A stretch of 64,000 nt of DNA. Source: Mucilaginibacter myungsuensis. Its GTDB lineage: Bacteria > Bacteroidota > Bacteroidia > Sphingobacteriales > Sphingobacteriaceae. Shown in pieces: positions 57,705 through 64,000 of the stretch; within the stretch, counting starts at the first letter, position 1; each line of letters opens with the position of its first letter. The stretch is taken from NCBI RefSeq assembly GCF_015222005.1, contig NZ_JADFFL010000006.1, forward strand, positions 266,899-330,898. Direction: 5' to 3'. The position numbers and the translations under genes are program-made. The notes below the pieces were generated by a model. That model saw only the letters and a program-made list of their open reading frames with translations, did not search any database and had not been told where the DNA came from.

Positions 57705-59780
57705 ATGCCGTTTTTATTTTCGATCAGCTGGGGTTCGGTTTCGGGTTGGTGGACGCCGGTCTGCTTGTTGTTAGGTGTGCTTTATGCCTGGCTGATGTAC
57801 CGCGAGCCGGTCACCGTCGGCCCAACTATGCGCAATTTTTTGGCAGGGTTAAGAGGGGTAGCCGTTTTCCTGATCGCTTTCTTGCTGATATCGCCCATGG
57901 TGCGCTCGGTAAGTTACCAGCCACAAAAACCGCTGGTGCTCATCGCGCAGGATAATTCAGAGTCGATAAAATTATTTAAGCAGCCGGGTTTTGATGCAGC
58001 TAAATTTAATGCCGACCTGGCCGGCATCAAAAAAGAACTGGGCGATGGCTACGATGTGCGCGAATTTAACTTCGATGACGAACTGCACGATGGCCTGGCG
58101 ACCACTCAAAACGGAAAGCAAACCGATATATCGACCGCCTTGCGCCAACTGAACGAACGTTTTGTGAACCAAAACATCGGCGCTATCGTAATGAGTGGCG
58201 ACGGCTTGTACAACCGCGGTGCCGATCCGCAATACGAAGCGCAAAAGATCAAGACCAATATTTACACCATACCGCTGGGCGATACCATCCCGCGCCGGGA
58301 TCTGCTGATCGCCAACGTTAATTATAACAAGACCGCCTTTTTAGGCAACGATTTCGAGATAGAACTATTGGCCGCTGCTTACCAAAGCAATGGCGAGAGC
58401 ATCCGCCTAACGGTGACCGAAGGTGGCAGCACGGTATCGAGCCAGCAGATCCCGGTGAGTAATAACGCTTTTAAGAAGTCGGTCGCGTTAAAGCTGAGCG
58501 CCGATAAAAAGGGCATGCATAAATACAACATCAGCATTGCACCGGTAAAGAACGAAATATCCACCCAGAACAACACCGAGACCATTTATGTAGAAGTGCT
58601 GGATGCCCGCCAAAAGATATTGCTACTATATAATAGCCCGCACCCGGATATCACGGTGATCAAACAGGCGATAGAGAGTAACAAAAATTACGAGTTAAAG
58701 ACCACCCGCGCTACCGAGACCGGCACGATCAGCTGGAACGACTACAGCCTGGTGATCATGTATCAACCGGCCGAGGGTATGGTCGCCATGGCTACCAAAA
58801 GCAAGGTGCCGGTATGGTACATTATGGGTGCCCAAACCGACTTGCGTGCTTTGAACCAGGTACAAAAAGTAATACAGATAGGTGCATCGGGCCGGGACAT
58901 GCAGGAAGTTTTCGCGCTGACCACACCGGGTTTCTCGCTGTTCACGCTGACAGATTCGACGATGCAAAAGATATCACGCTTTCCGCCATTGCAAGCGCCT
59001 TACGGCAATTATAGCTCGCCTGCAGGTGGAACAGTATTTTTAAGGCAGAAGATAGGCAGTGTGCCAACGCCGTATCCGCTACTAACTTTCGGCGACGAAG
59101 CCGGCCGACGCCAGGCAGTAATGACGGCCGAAGGCTTATGGAGATGGAATTTGTCCGAGTTCCAAACCTATGGTAGCCATGCCGCGGTAGAAGAATTGTT
59201 CACCCAATGCGTACAGTATTTAACCGCCAATGCCGGTCAGCAACGTTTTAGGGTTTACCCAAGCAAGACCGTGTTTGACGAAGGCGAGGATATTTTGGTG
59301 AACGCCGAGTTATATAACGACGCTTTGGAACTGGTAAACACGCCCGACGTGCGCACCGATATTAAAAGCGCCGAGGGCAAAAGCTATAGTTTCCTGTTCA
59401 GTAGGACAGGCAAAAGTTACCAATTGAACGCCGGAACTTTACCGGCAGGGGAGTACAGCTACACAGCAGGAGTGAAGTTAGGCGATAAGTCGATGTCGGC
59501 CCGTGGGCAGTTCACCGTAAAAGCCATGAACCAGGAGGCGCGCCAAAGCACGGCAAATCATCAGTTGCTGTACGCTATGGCCAAAAGCTCGGGCGGCGAA
59601 ATGGTGGCACCAACACAAATTGCCCGCATTGCCGAACTGATCCGTAAGAACGACACCATCAAAACCGTTGAATACGAAGACAAGCACTACACCGATCTGA
59701 TAGATCTGAAGTGGGTTTTTGTACTGATACTGGCGCTGATCAGCACAGAATGGTTCATGCGTAAACGCGAAGGCTTATAA
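57705..59780 (+). CDS. VWA-like membrane protein, Bacteroidota type
   Basis: A 691-residue protein with two N-terminal membrane segments (about 10-30 and 45-65), a large exposed part, and one C-terminal segment (WVFVLILALISTEWFM) before a basic tail. The first exposed module resembles a VWA domain, with LVLIAQDNSESIK in place of the usual D-x-S-x-S, and IVMSGDGLYNRGA. The rest has beta-sandwich and glutamine-amidotransferase-like traits. Such proteins are common and uncharacterised in Bacteroidota. It shares a transcript with the peptidase gene 17 bases downstream. Confidence 0.75.
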   Translation: MPFLFSISWGSVSGWWTPVCLLLGVLYAWLMYREPVTVGPTMRNFLAGLRGVAVFLIAFLLISPMVRSVSYQPQKPLVLIAQDNSESIKLFKQPGFDAAKFNADLAGIKKELGDGYDVREFNFDDELHDGLATTQNGKQTDISTALRQLNERFVNQNIGAIVMSGDGLYNRGADPQYEAQKIKTNIYTIPLGDTIPRRDLLIANVNYNKTAFLGNDFEIELLAAAYQSNGESIRLTVTEGGSTVSSQQIPVSNNAFKKSVALKLSADKKGMHKYNISIAPVKNEISTQNNTETIYVEVLDARQKILLLYNSPHPDITVIKQAIESNKNYELKTTRATETGTISWNDYSLVIMYQPAEGMVAMATKSKVPVWYIMGAQTDLRALNQVQKVIQIGASGRDMQEVFALTTPGFSLFTLTDSTMQKISRFPPLQAPYGNYSSPAGGTVFLRQKIGSVPTPYPLLTFGDEAGRRQAVMTAEGLWRWNLSEFQTYGSHAAVEELFTQCVQYLTANAGQQRFRVYPSKTVFDEGEDILVNAELYNDALELVNTPDVRTDIKSAEGKSYSFLFSRTGKSYQLNAGTLPAGEYSYTAGVKLGDKSMSARGQFTVKAMNQEARQSTANHQLLYAMAKSSGGEMVAPTQIARIAELIRKNDTIKTVEYEDKHYTDLIDLKWVFVLILALISTEWFMRKREGL

Positions 59781-59797
59781 GAAAAGAGGGGACGAAG

Positions 59798-60847
59798 ATG
59801 AGGTATATCAGGTTAACTATAAACGGACTGCTTGTAACCTTGCTTTGCGGATCATCATCGCTTGCCCAAACACCCGATTCCGCGATCGCCCGTTTAGCAA
59901 AGCCGGTCGCCGGGTTTTATTCAAAATATCTAAATAATAATGGTATCGCCATCCGCTCGTCGACCGTGGTGGAAGATCGTGCCCTGACCGTCGCTGCCGA
60001 CAAGATCAGCATGATGCTGGCCCGAACACCCGCCATTAAACAGAACCTGAAACAATGGGGAGCCGAGGTGCATATCATTGGCAAAGACCAGCAAACTACC
60101 GATCTTCCCGAGTTTAAACATCAAAAAGGGATAAAATTTGTAGATAACCTGGGCAAACGCACCGATCTGGACAACCGTACCCGCGGCTTGGGCGGCATCT
60201 ACACATCCTGTGGCGAAGAAAATCTGTTAGGTTTGCCGCAAGACAGATATGGTATCGGTCAGGATATTTGCGTGCACGAGTTCGCCCACACCATCATGTA
60301 TTTCGGCCTCAGCAATAAATGGCAGGAAGCTATTAAAAAGCAATATCGCAAAGCCAGGTCCCTGGGCCTTTGGAAAAACACTTATGCCATGGTAGACGCG
60401 GGCGAATACTGGGCCGAACTTTCCATGTGGTATTTCGATCGCCACGGGCAGTTCCTGTCCGGCAGCCGTAGTCCGGCCATTAATTACCAGGCGTTAAAAC
60501 GATACGATACCGGCGGTTTCGCCCTGCTCGATTCAATTTATTCGGGCAAGGCCAAAGTACGGCCCGTAGCCGTTGCCGCTCCCCAAAAGGTAAAACCCAA
60601 TACCCGTACCGGTAGTGCCGATGGCGAAACGGTATTTATGGTCACTAACCGCACCTCAAAAAAACTAAAGTTATACTGGGTAGATACCGACGGTAAACCA
60701 AAACTACACGCCGAAGTCGGGCCGTATAATTCCTTTAAATGCGATACCTATCGCGATCACGTATGGCTGATCACCGATAGCAGAGGAAAAGACCGGGGTT
60801 GGTATAAAATGAATAAGCCCTACTTGCGCACGATCGTGCGGAGGTGA
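59798..60847 (+). CDS. Exported HExxH zinc metallopeptidase-like protein with C-terminal VHL-beta-like domain
   Basis: A 349-residue protein with a signal peptide (LTINGLLVTLLCGSSSLA). The catalytic part centres on VHEFAHT (HExxH at 160-164), with Glu203 or Glu207 in GEYWAELSMWYF as the likely third zinc ligand (gluzincin type). After a Pro/Lys-rich linker, residues about 276-340 resemble the von Hippel-Lindau beta domain: VTNRTSKKLKLYWVDTDG, GPYNSFKCDTYRDHVWLITD. In VHL this fold binds hydroxyproline peptides, so a substrate-binding role is possible here (inference). Co-transcribed with the VWA-like gene. Confidence 0.78.
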   Translation: MRYIRLTINGLLVTLLCGSSSLAQTPDSAIARLAKPVAGFYSKYLNNNGIAIRSSTVVEDRALTVAADKISMMLARTPAIKQNLKQWGAEVHIIGKDQQTTDLPEFKHQKGIKFVDNLGKRTDLDNRTRGLGGIYTSCGEENLLGLPQDRYGIGQDICVHEFAHTIMYFGLSNKWQEAIKKQYRKARSLGLWKNTYAMVDAGEYWAELSMWYFDRHGQFLSGSRSPAINYQALKRYDTGGFALLDSIYSGKAKVRPVAVAAPQKVKPNTRTGSADGETVFMVTNRTSKKLKLYWVDTDGKPKLHAEVGPYNSFKCDTYRDHVWLITDSRGKDRGWYKMNKPYLRTIVRR

Positions 60848-60856
60848 TCCGGAGGG

Positions 60857-61159
60857 TTAGTCCTCTTTTTTAGCTTCCTTCACCACTACAAAAACATCCT
60901 CGTTCTCTTTCTTCATCAGATATTTTTCGCGGGCAAATTTCTCCAGGGCGCTGTTGTTGGTAGTCAGCTGTTGCAGCTGGCGGTTAACCTCGTCCGTCTC
61001 TTTCTGGTAAAAGTCGCGGTCGTGGCGCAGGCGGTTAACCTGCTGGCGGTATTCAAATTGCGATATCAGGTCGTTCTTGTCAAAAAACAACATCCACACC
61101 ACAAAAGCCAAAGCTGACAGGAAATATTTGTTCTTAAGTAAACCTACAAGCCGCTGCAT
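60857..61159 (-). CDS. ftsB: FtsB/DivIC-like cell-division protein
   Basis: A 100-residue bitopic protein starting at ATG 61157-61159 (MQRLVGLLKNKYFLS). It has one membrane segment (about 12-28) followed by a coiled coil (RQQVNRLRHDRDFYQKETDE and on) and the end ALEKFAREKYLMKKENEDVFVV, a typical FtsB/DivIC tail. It would act with FtsL and FtsQ at the septum. It converges on the peptidase gene with only 9 bases between stops. An 18-residue upstream extension is not supported. Confidence 0.85.
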   Translation of the reverse strand: MQRLVGLLKNKYFLSALAFVVWMLFFDKNDLISQFEYRQQVNRLRHDRDFYQKETDEVNRQLQQLTTNNSALEKFAREKYLMKKENEDVFVVVKEAKKED

Positions 61160-61246
61160 ATCTATCGCTATTAAATTTCTGCTAAAATTATAGCTTATAT
61201 CCATATAAAGCAATAGCAGGTTGTTAACTTGTTAACAGTCATATAA

Positions 61247-61466
61247 ATGCGAAAGTCGAAGTGCCAAATGCGAAATGGGTATCAAGGAATGCGAAGGGCA
61301 GAATTTCAAATGCGAAATGATAAAAGGGTGTCATCCTGAGCCTGTCGAAGGGTGGGAGGGGCTTGCCACTATGAAGTACAGATATGTGTATCGACGAAGC
61401 TCACCACATATATTAATTAACCCGAGGCGGCATATCATTTTGCATTTGGCACTTCGACTTTCGCAT
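61247..61466. repeat. Inverted repeat enclosing a dispersed GTCATCCTGAGCC word
   Basis: Arms of 31 bases (61247-61277, 61436-61466) match at 30 positions. They are built from ATGCGAAAGTCGAAGTGCC-like words. Inside lies GTCATCCTGAGCCTGTCGAAG (61330-61350), a repeat seen in many unrelated genomes. The region 61160-61641 has no credible gene. Confidence 0.75.
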
Positions 61467-61508
61467 TCATTGAAAACGAGCGTTCCCCCTTTTATCGGTA
61501 CCGATAAC

Positions 61509-61570
61509 CCCGCCATCCGCTGCAAGTCCGCACTTCGCTATGCTTCGTTTACGGGCTTTCCGCTGCTGTC
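61509..61570 (-). repeat. Dispersed palindromic repeat, TGGAAAGCCCG/GAGGACTTG family, copy 3
   Basis: On the minus strand it reads CAGCAGCGGAAAGCCCG, then GCGGACTTGCAGCGGATGG, aligning with the two other copies. The spacer between the blocks is shorter and diverged. Confidence 0.65.
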
Positions 61571-61641
61571 GGGTTTATGTTAAACGGACAGTGCTAAAGT
61601 TGCCTTGATTCTTGGCTCTTGATTATTGACTCTATTCCTTG

Positions 61642-63036
61642 TTACTCTTGATTCTTGGCTCTACTCTCACTCAATATTCTCATCTCCTTCGGATAATAAT
61701 TATTGATCCTATTGGGCAGCAACTTGGCCCATCCCAACACTTGGCCTTCAAAGTTCATCAGGCTCCAGCCTTTTTTGGTCAGTTCCAGATCGGGGATATT
61801 ATCGCGGCGTAAATAAGCGATGGCTTGCTCGCGGGTAAGTTCGGTTTGTAGTACAGTGTCCTTATTAAGGATAAGACTCATGGCTAATTCATGGTCCGGG
61901 ATCAGGTCCTTACCAGCAAGTGCGCCCAAACGTATGCCCGACTTCTTAATATATAGGTGTTGCTGTATCATAGCCAAAGCGTCGCGGTGTATGCGGTCAA
62001 TGGCCAACCAGTCTTCGTTCACCTTAAAATAATAGTAGTTGTCGGCATCCTTTATATAAGGTTTCAACAGATCGATCGACTTATAATCGGGTTTTTGCGC
62101 GTTCTTGGCTTTATAGTTAGATACACCGCCGCTGTTATTGCCGGTCTTGCGCAAGCAGGCCGCGAACAGACCTTCGCCCTGTACTTTGCCGGGATAGAAA
62201 CGGTAGCCATGCGCTTTATGCGTTTCACTTTGTGTTTCCACAATACCCCACTCCTTATTAATAGGTATACGGATGCTTTCCATACCGAACTCTTCACATA
62301 ACCAATCCAGGATGGTCTCGTTCTCGGCCACCGAATAAGAACAGGTACTATATATAAGGTATCCATCAGCAGCGATGCTCGGGAACACGTCGGCCAATAT
62401 CCTTTCCTGCCGTTGGTGGCAAAGGTTAACGTTGCCCTCGCTCCATTCGTTCATAGCATCCGGATCTTTACGGAACATGCCCGAACCGGAGCATGGCGCA
62501 TCAACCAATACCACATCAAAGAAATTCTTCAGCCGGCTAAAATCTTTCGGGTCGTTATTGGTGGCGATGATATTGGATGGTCCCCACTTGGTGAGGTTAT
62601 CGGTCAATATAGGTACGCGCGTTTTAATGATCTCGTTCGCCACCAGCAGATCATCCGTATTTAAAGCCGAACTGAGCAAAGTACTTTTACCACCGGGAGC
62701 AGCGCAAAGGTCCAACACTTTGATACTATCCTCATCATCCTCGCGGATGTGTTGCATGATATGGGCGATGAACATACTCGACGCTTCCTGTACATAATAG
62801 CACCCGGCATGAAAAAGCGGATCGAATGTAAAGGATGGGCGCTGGTCTAAGTAGATGGCATCAGCACACCAGGGCACTTGCACACCTTTATATATAGTGT
62901 GCTTTTTATAAGGATTGACGCGGATAGTGGTAGGCGAAGGCTGATCTTGATGCGCTTTAGCAAAGTTTTCGGCATCAAAACCGGGTGCATTAGCTAAAGA
63001 CTCGATAAAATGATCAGGGAAATTGGCGTTATTCAT
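61642..63036 (-). CDS. RsmF/NOL1-NOP2-sun family rRNA cytosine-C5 methyltransferase
   Basis: A 464-residue cytosolic SAM-dependent methyltransferase. Motifs: SAM loop VLDLCAAPGGKSTLL, the catalytic PCS motif VLVDAPCSGSGMFRKDPDA, and the second catalytic TCS motif IYSTCSYSVAENE. The C-terminal 150 residues form a PUA-like RNA-binding part seen in RsmF. Target is probably 16S or 23S rRNA cytosine; which position is not shown by sequence. Its gene stands just upstream of, and divergent from, the rRNA operon. Confidence 0.9.
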   Translation of the reverse strand: MNNANFPDHFIESLANAPGFDAENFAKAHQDQPSPTTIRVNPYKKHTIYKGVQVPWCADAIYLDQRPSFTFDPLFHAGCYYVQEASSMFIAHIMQHIREDDEDSIKVLDLCAAPGGKSTLLSSALNTDDLLVANEIIKTRVPILTDNLTKWGPSNIIATNNDPKDFSRLKNFFDVVLVDAPCSGSGMFRKDPDAMNEWSEGNVNLCHQRQERILADVFPSIAADGYLIYSTCSYSVAENETILDWLCEEFGMESIRIPINKEWGIVETQSETHKAHGYRFYPGKVQGEGLFAACLRKTGNNSGGVSNYKAKNAQKPDYKSIDLLKPYIKDADNYYYFKVNEDWLAIDRIHRDALAMIQQHLYIKKSGIRLGALAGKDLIPDHELAMSLILNKDTVLQTELTREQAIAYLRRDNIPDLELTKKGWSLMNFEGQVLGWAKLLPNRINNYYPKEMRILSESRAKNQE

Positions 63037-63043
63037 ATACTAT

Positions 63044-63051
63044 CAAAGGTA
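63044..63051 (-). promoter_or_regulatory. -7 box of the rsmF-like gene
   Basis: TACCTTTG on the minus strand, identical to the rRNA promoter boxes, 7 bases from the ATG. The message may be leaderless or nearly so. Confidence 0.5.
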
Positions 63052-63174
63052 CGCAATTAAGCTGACGCGGGTGTTATACCCTAATAGATGCATGTTGCCA
63101 CGTCTATACATGCCAATTAGTTGGCTTAGTTTTCAGCTGTTTAGCAAATTGTTTTAATTATTTTCAAATTATGG

Positions 63175-63205
63175 TTTGCAAGGGTGCGAAATGTGGTTAC
63201 CTTTG
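63175..63205 (+). promoter_or_regulatory. rRNA promoter P1
   Basis: TTTG (63175-63178), N19, TACCTTTG (63198-63205): perfect match to the Bacteroidota consensus. Followed by a GCCCCGC...GCGGG hairpin. Confidence 0.88.
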
Positions 63206-63285
63206 CAGCCCCGCAAATAAGGAAAGCGGGTTGTTATTTGAGTTATTAAGTGCAACGTTTGAACGATAAAAAAGTTCAAATAAAA

Positions 63286-63316
63286 TTTCAGAAAAAGAAA
63301 AAGGTTGTTACCTTTG
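63286..63316 (+). promoter_or_regulatory. rRNA promoter P2
   Basis: TTTC, N19, TACCTTTG (63309-63316), followed by GCCCCGC...GCGGGG. 111 bases after P1. Confidence 0.85.
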
Positions 63317-63400
63317 CAGCCCCGCAAATACGAAAAGCGGGGACGTTCTCTGAAAGGAAAAAGGAAGAAAAGTTCTTCAAAAAAAAAGTGAAAATTTCAC

Positions 63401-63431
63401 TTGACGATTTGAAAAGAAATGTTGACCTTTG
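63401..63431 (+). promoter_or_regulatory. rRNA promoter P3 (weaker)
   Basis: GACCTTTG (63424-63431), one base off TAnnTTTG, with TTGA at the -33 position. 115 bases after P2. Confidence 0.6.
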
Positions 63432-63513
63432 CACTCCGCAAACGAAGAAAAGAAAAGCTCGAAAGAGCAACGGATTCAACGAAAAGCGGCTCCCGAAAAA
63501 ATAAAAAATAAAA

Positions 63514-63544
63514 TTTGGGAAAACAAAAAAGGTTCTTACCTTTG
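63514..63544 (+). promoter_or_regulatory. rRNA promoter P4
   Basis: TTTG (63514-63517), N19, TACCTTTG (63537-63544): perfect match. 113 bases after P3 and nearest to 16S. Confidence 0.88.
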
Positions 63545-63948
63545 CACTCCCGAAACGAACGAAGGAAACTTCGGAGAAACGAAAAGAAAAGCTGACCGCA
63601 ACGGATAGCGAAAATGAAAAGAGAAAGCCGTCATCAAATACTAAGATGAACAAACGGTAAGGTAGCGAAAGCGGCCATCATTAACAAGACGTTCAGTATC
63701 GCAATGATACAGCAACATAAAGAAAGTACCGTGACGGGAAATCGCAAAAGTTCTTAGAAAAAATAAAGAGACAAAAATAAATCATGAAGCAAAGCAGGGC
63801 TTTGAAAATTTTCAAAGTTTACTGTTCATCTTAACTCAATGCTTTAGGATCTGTATAAAGATACACGATGGTTGGCTTCGGCTGACAATAACATCAAAAA
63901 ACAGATTTCTATTATTATAATAGGGTCTGGATACAAACAAAACATTTT
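63545..63948 (+). other. 16S rRNA leader
   Basis: About 400 bases of purine-rich, GC-poor DNA transcribed ahead of 16S. It includes the perfect 18-base palindrome CTTTGAAAATTTTCAAAG (about 63802-63819). I see no tRNA in it. The leader is probably removed by RNase III-type processing. Confidence 0.7.

Positions 63949-64000
<52 letters not shown>

Noticed and set aside
61275..61583. 102-codon plus-strand frame
   Set aside because: It spans three different dispersed repeats and has no protein-like composition.
63250..63653. Open frames on both strands (84 codons plus, 121 codons minus) before 16S rRNA
   Set aside because: They lie across the tandem promoters and leader, are purine-skewed, and give Lys- or Phe-rich translations without any domain.

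Overview
The window is from a Bacteroidota genome, most likely a soil or plant-associated member of the Sphingobacteriaceae close to Mucilaginibacter or Pedobacter. Four things point there. The last 52 bases are the 5' end of a 16S rRNA gene with the Bacteroidota-type start. Promoters have the Bacteroidota form (-33 TTTG, -7 TAnnTTTG), and Shine-Dalgarno sites are almost absent. The proteins are typical of the phylum: outer-membrane barrels with a carboxypeptidase-like regulatory domain, GH127/GH51/GH76/GH31 hydrolases, a NagB-PIG-L fusion, RprXY-like regulators and DUF4142, DUF4375 and DUF3253 proteins. The genus is an inference.

Layout. 1-4.6 kb: arabinose-releasing glycosidases (GH127, cut by the window edge; GH51) and a sorbosone-dehydrogenase-like propeller. 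4.6-7.6 kb: tryptophan 2,3-dioxygenase, then a fluoride riboswitch driving a CLC-F type fluoride/proton antiporter. 7.7-16.4 kb: GH76 lipoprotein, DUF2059 protein, NagX-like membrane acyltransferase, outer-membrane barrel protein, thioredoxin-fold protein, Gfo/Idh/MocA oxidoreductase, DUF4142 lipoprotein and a YjbR-like protein. 16.4-25.8 kb: di-haem cytochrome c peroxidase with a molybdopterin-binding-like partner, recO with an undecaprenol/diacylglycerol kinase, an atypical SDR, and ileS-dksA-like-lspA. 26-34 kb: a nucleotide pyrophosphatase-like enzyme, a decayed toxin-antitoxin pair, anmK, nagB-PIG-L and an RprXY-type two-component pair. 34-44 kb: cyclophilin, Omp85-type barrel, GH31, three small secreted paralogues, a sugar nucleotidyltransferase, M42 peptidase and GNAT acetyltransferase. 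44-51 kb: eutC-eutB-eat for ethanolamine use, a fourth secreted paralogue in inverted orientation, and amt. 51.6-63 kb: a second barrel protein, a nucleotidyltransferase module, fabG, several small genes, a VWA-like membrane protein, a zinc metallopeptidase with a von Hippel-Lindau-like C-terminal domain, ftsB and an rsmF-like methyltransferase. 63.1-64 kb: four tandem rRNA promoters and the start of 16S rRNA.

How the parts work together. Polysaccharide breakdown (GH127, GH51, GH31, GH76), amino-sugar and cell-wall recycling (nagB, anmK, NagX) and nitrogen supply (eutBC frees ammonia from ethanolamine; amt imports ammonium) give the profile of a free-living saprotroph. The most unusual item is the family of four small exported proteins. 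Three of them carry the same upstream block: two pairs of 7-10 bp direct repeats, each pair spaced exactly 21 bp, in front of a shared core promoter. This looks like a LytTR-type regulon. The fourth gene instead has a near-consensus sigma-54 promoter.

Intergenic DNA is rich in palindromic repeats. They include a two-copy 143-bp triple-hairpin element, a three-copy family sharing TGGAAAGCCCG and GAGGACTTG, a MITE-like element whose end supplies the stop codon of an SDR gene, and paired hairpins around an AT-rich DUF4375 gene. I found no tRNA, CRISPR array or intact transposase gene. All calls come from reading the sequence; no database search was run.
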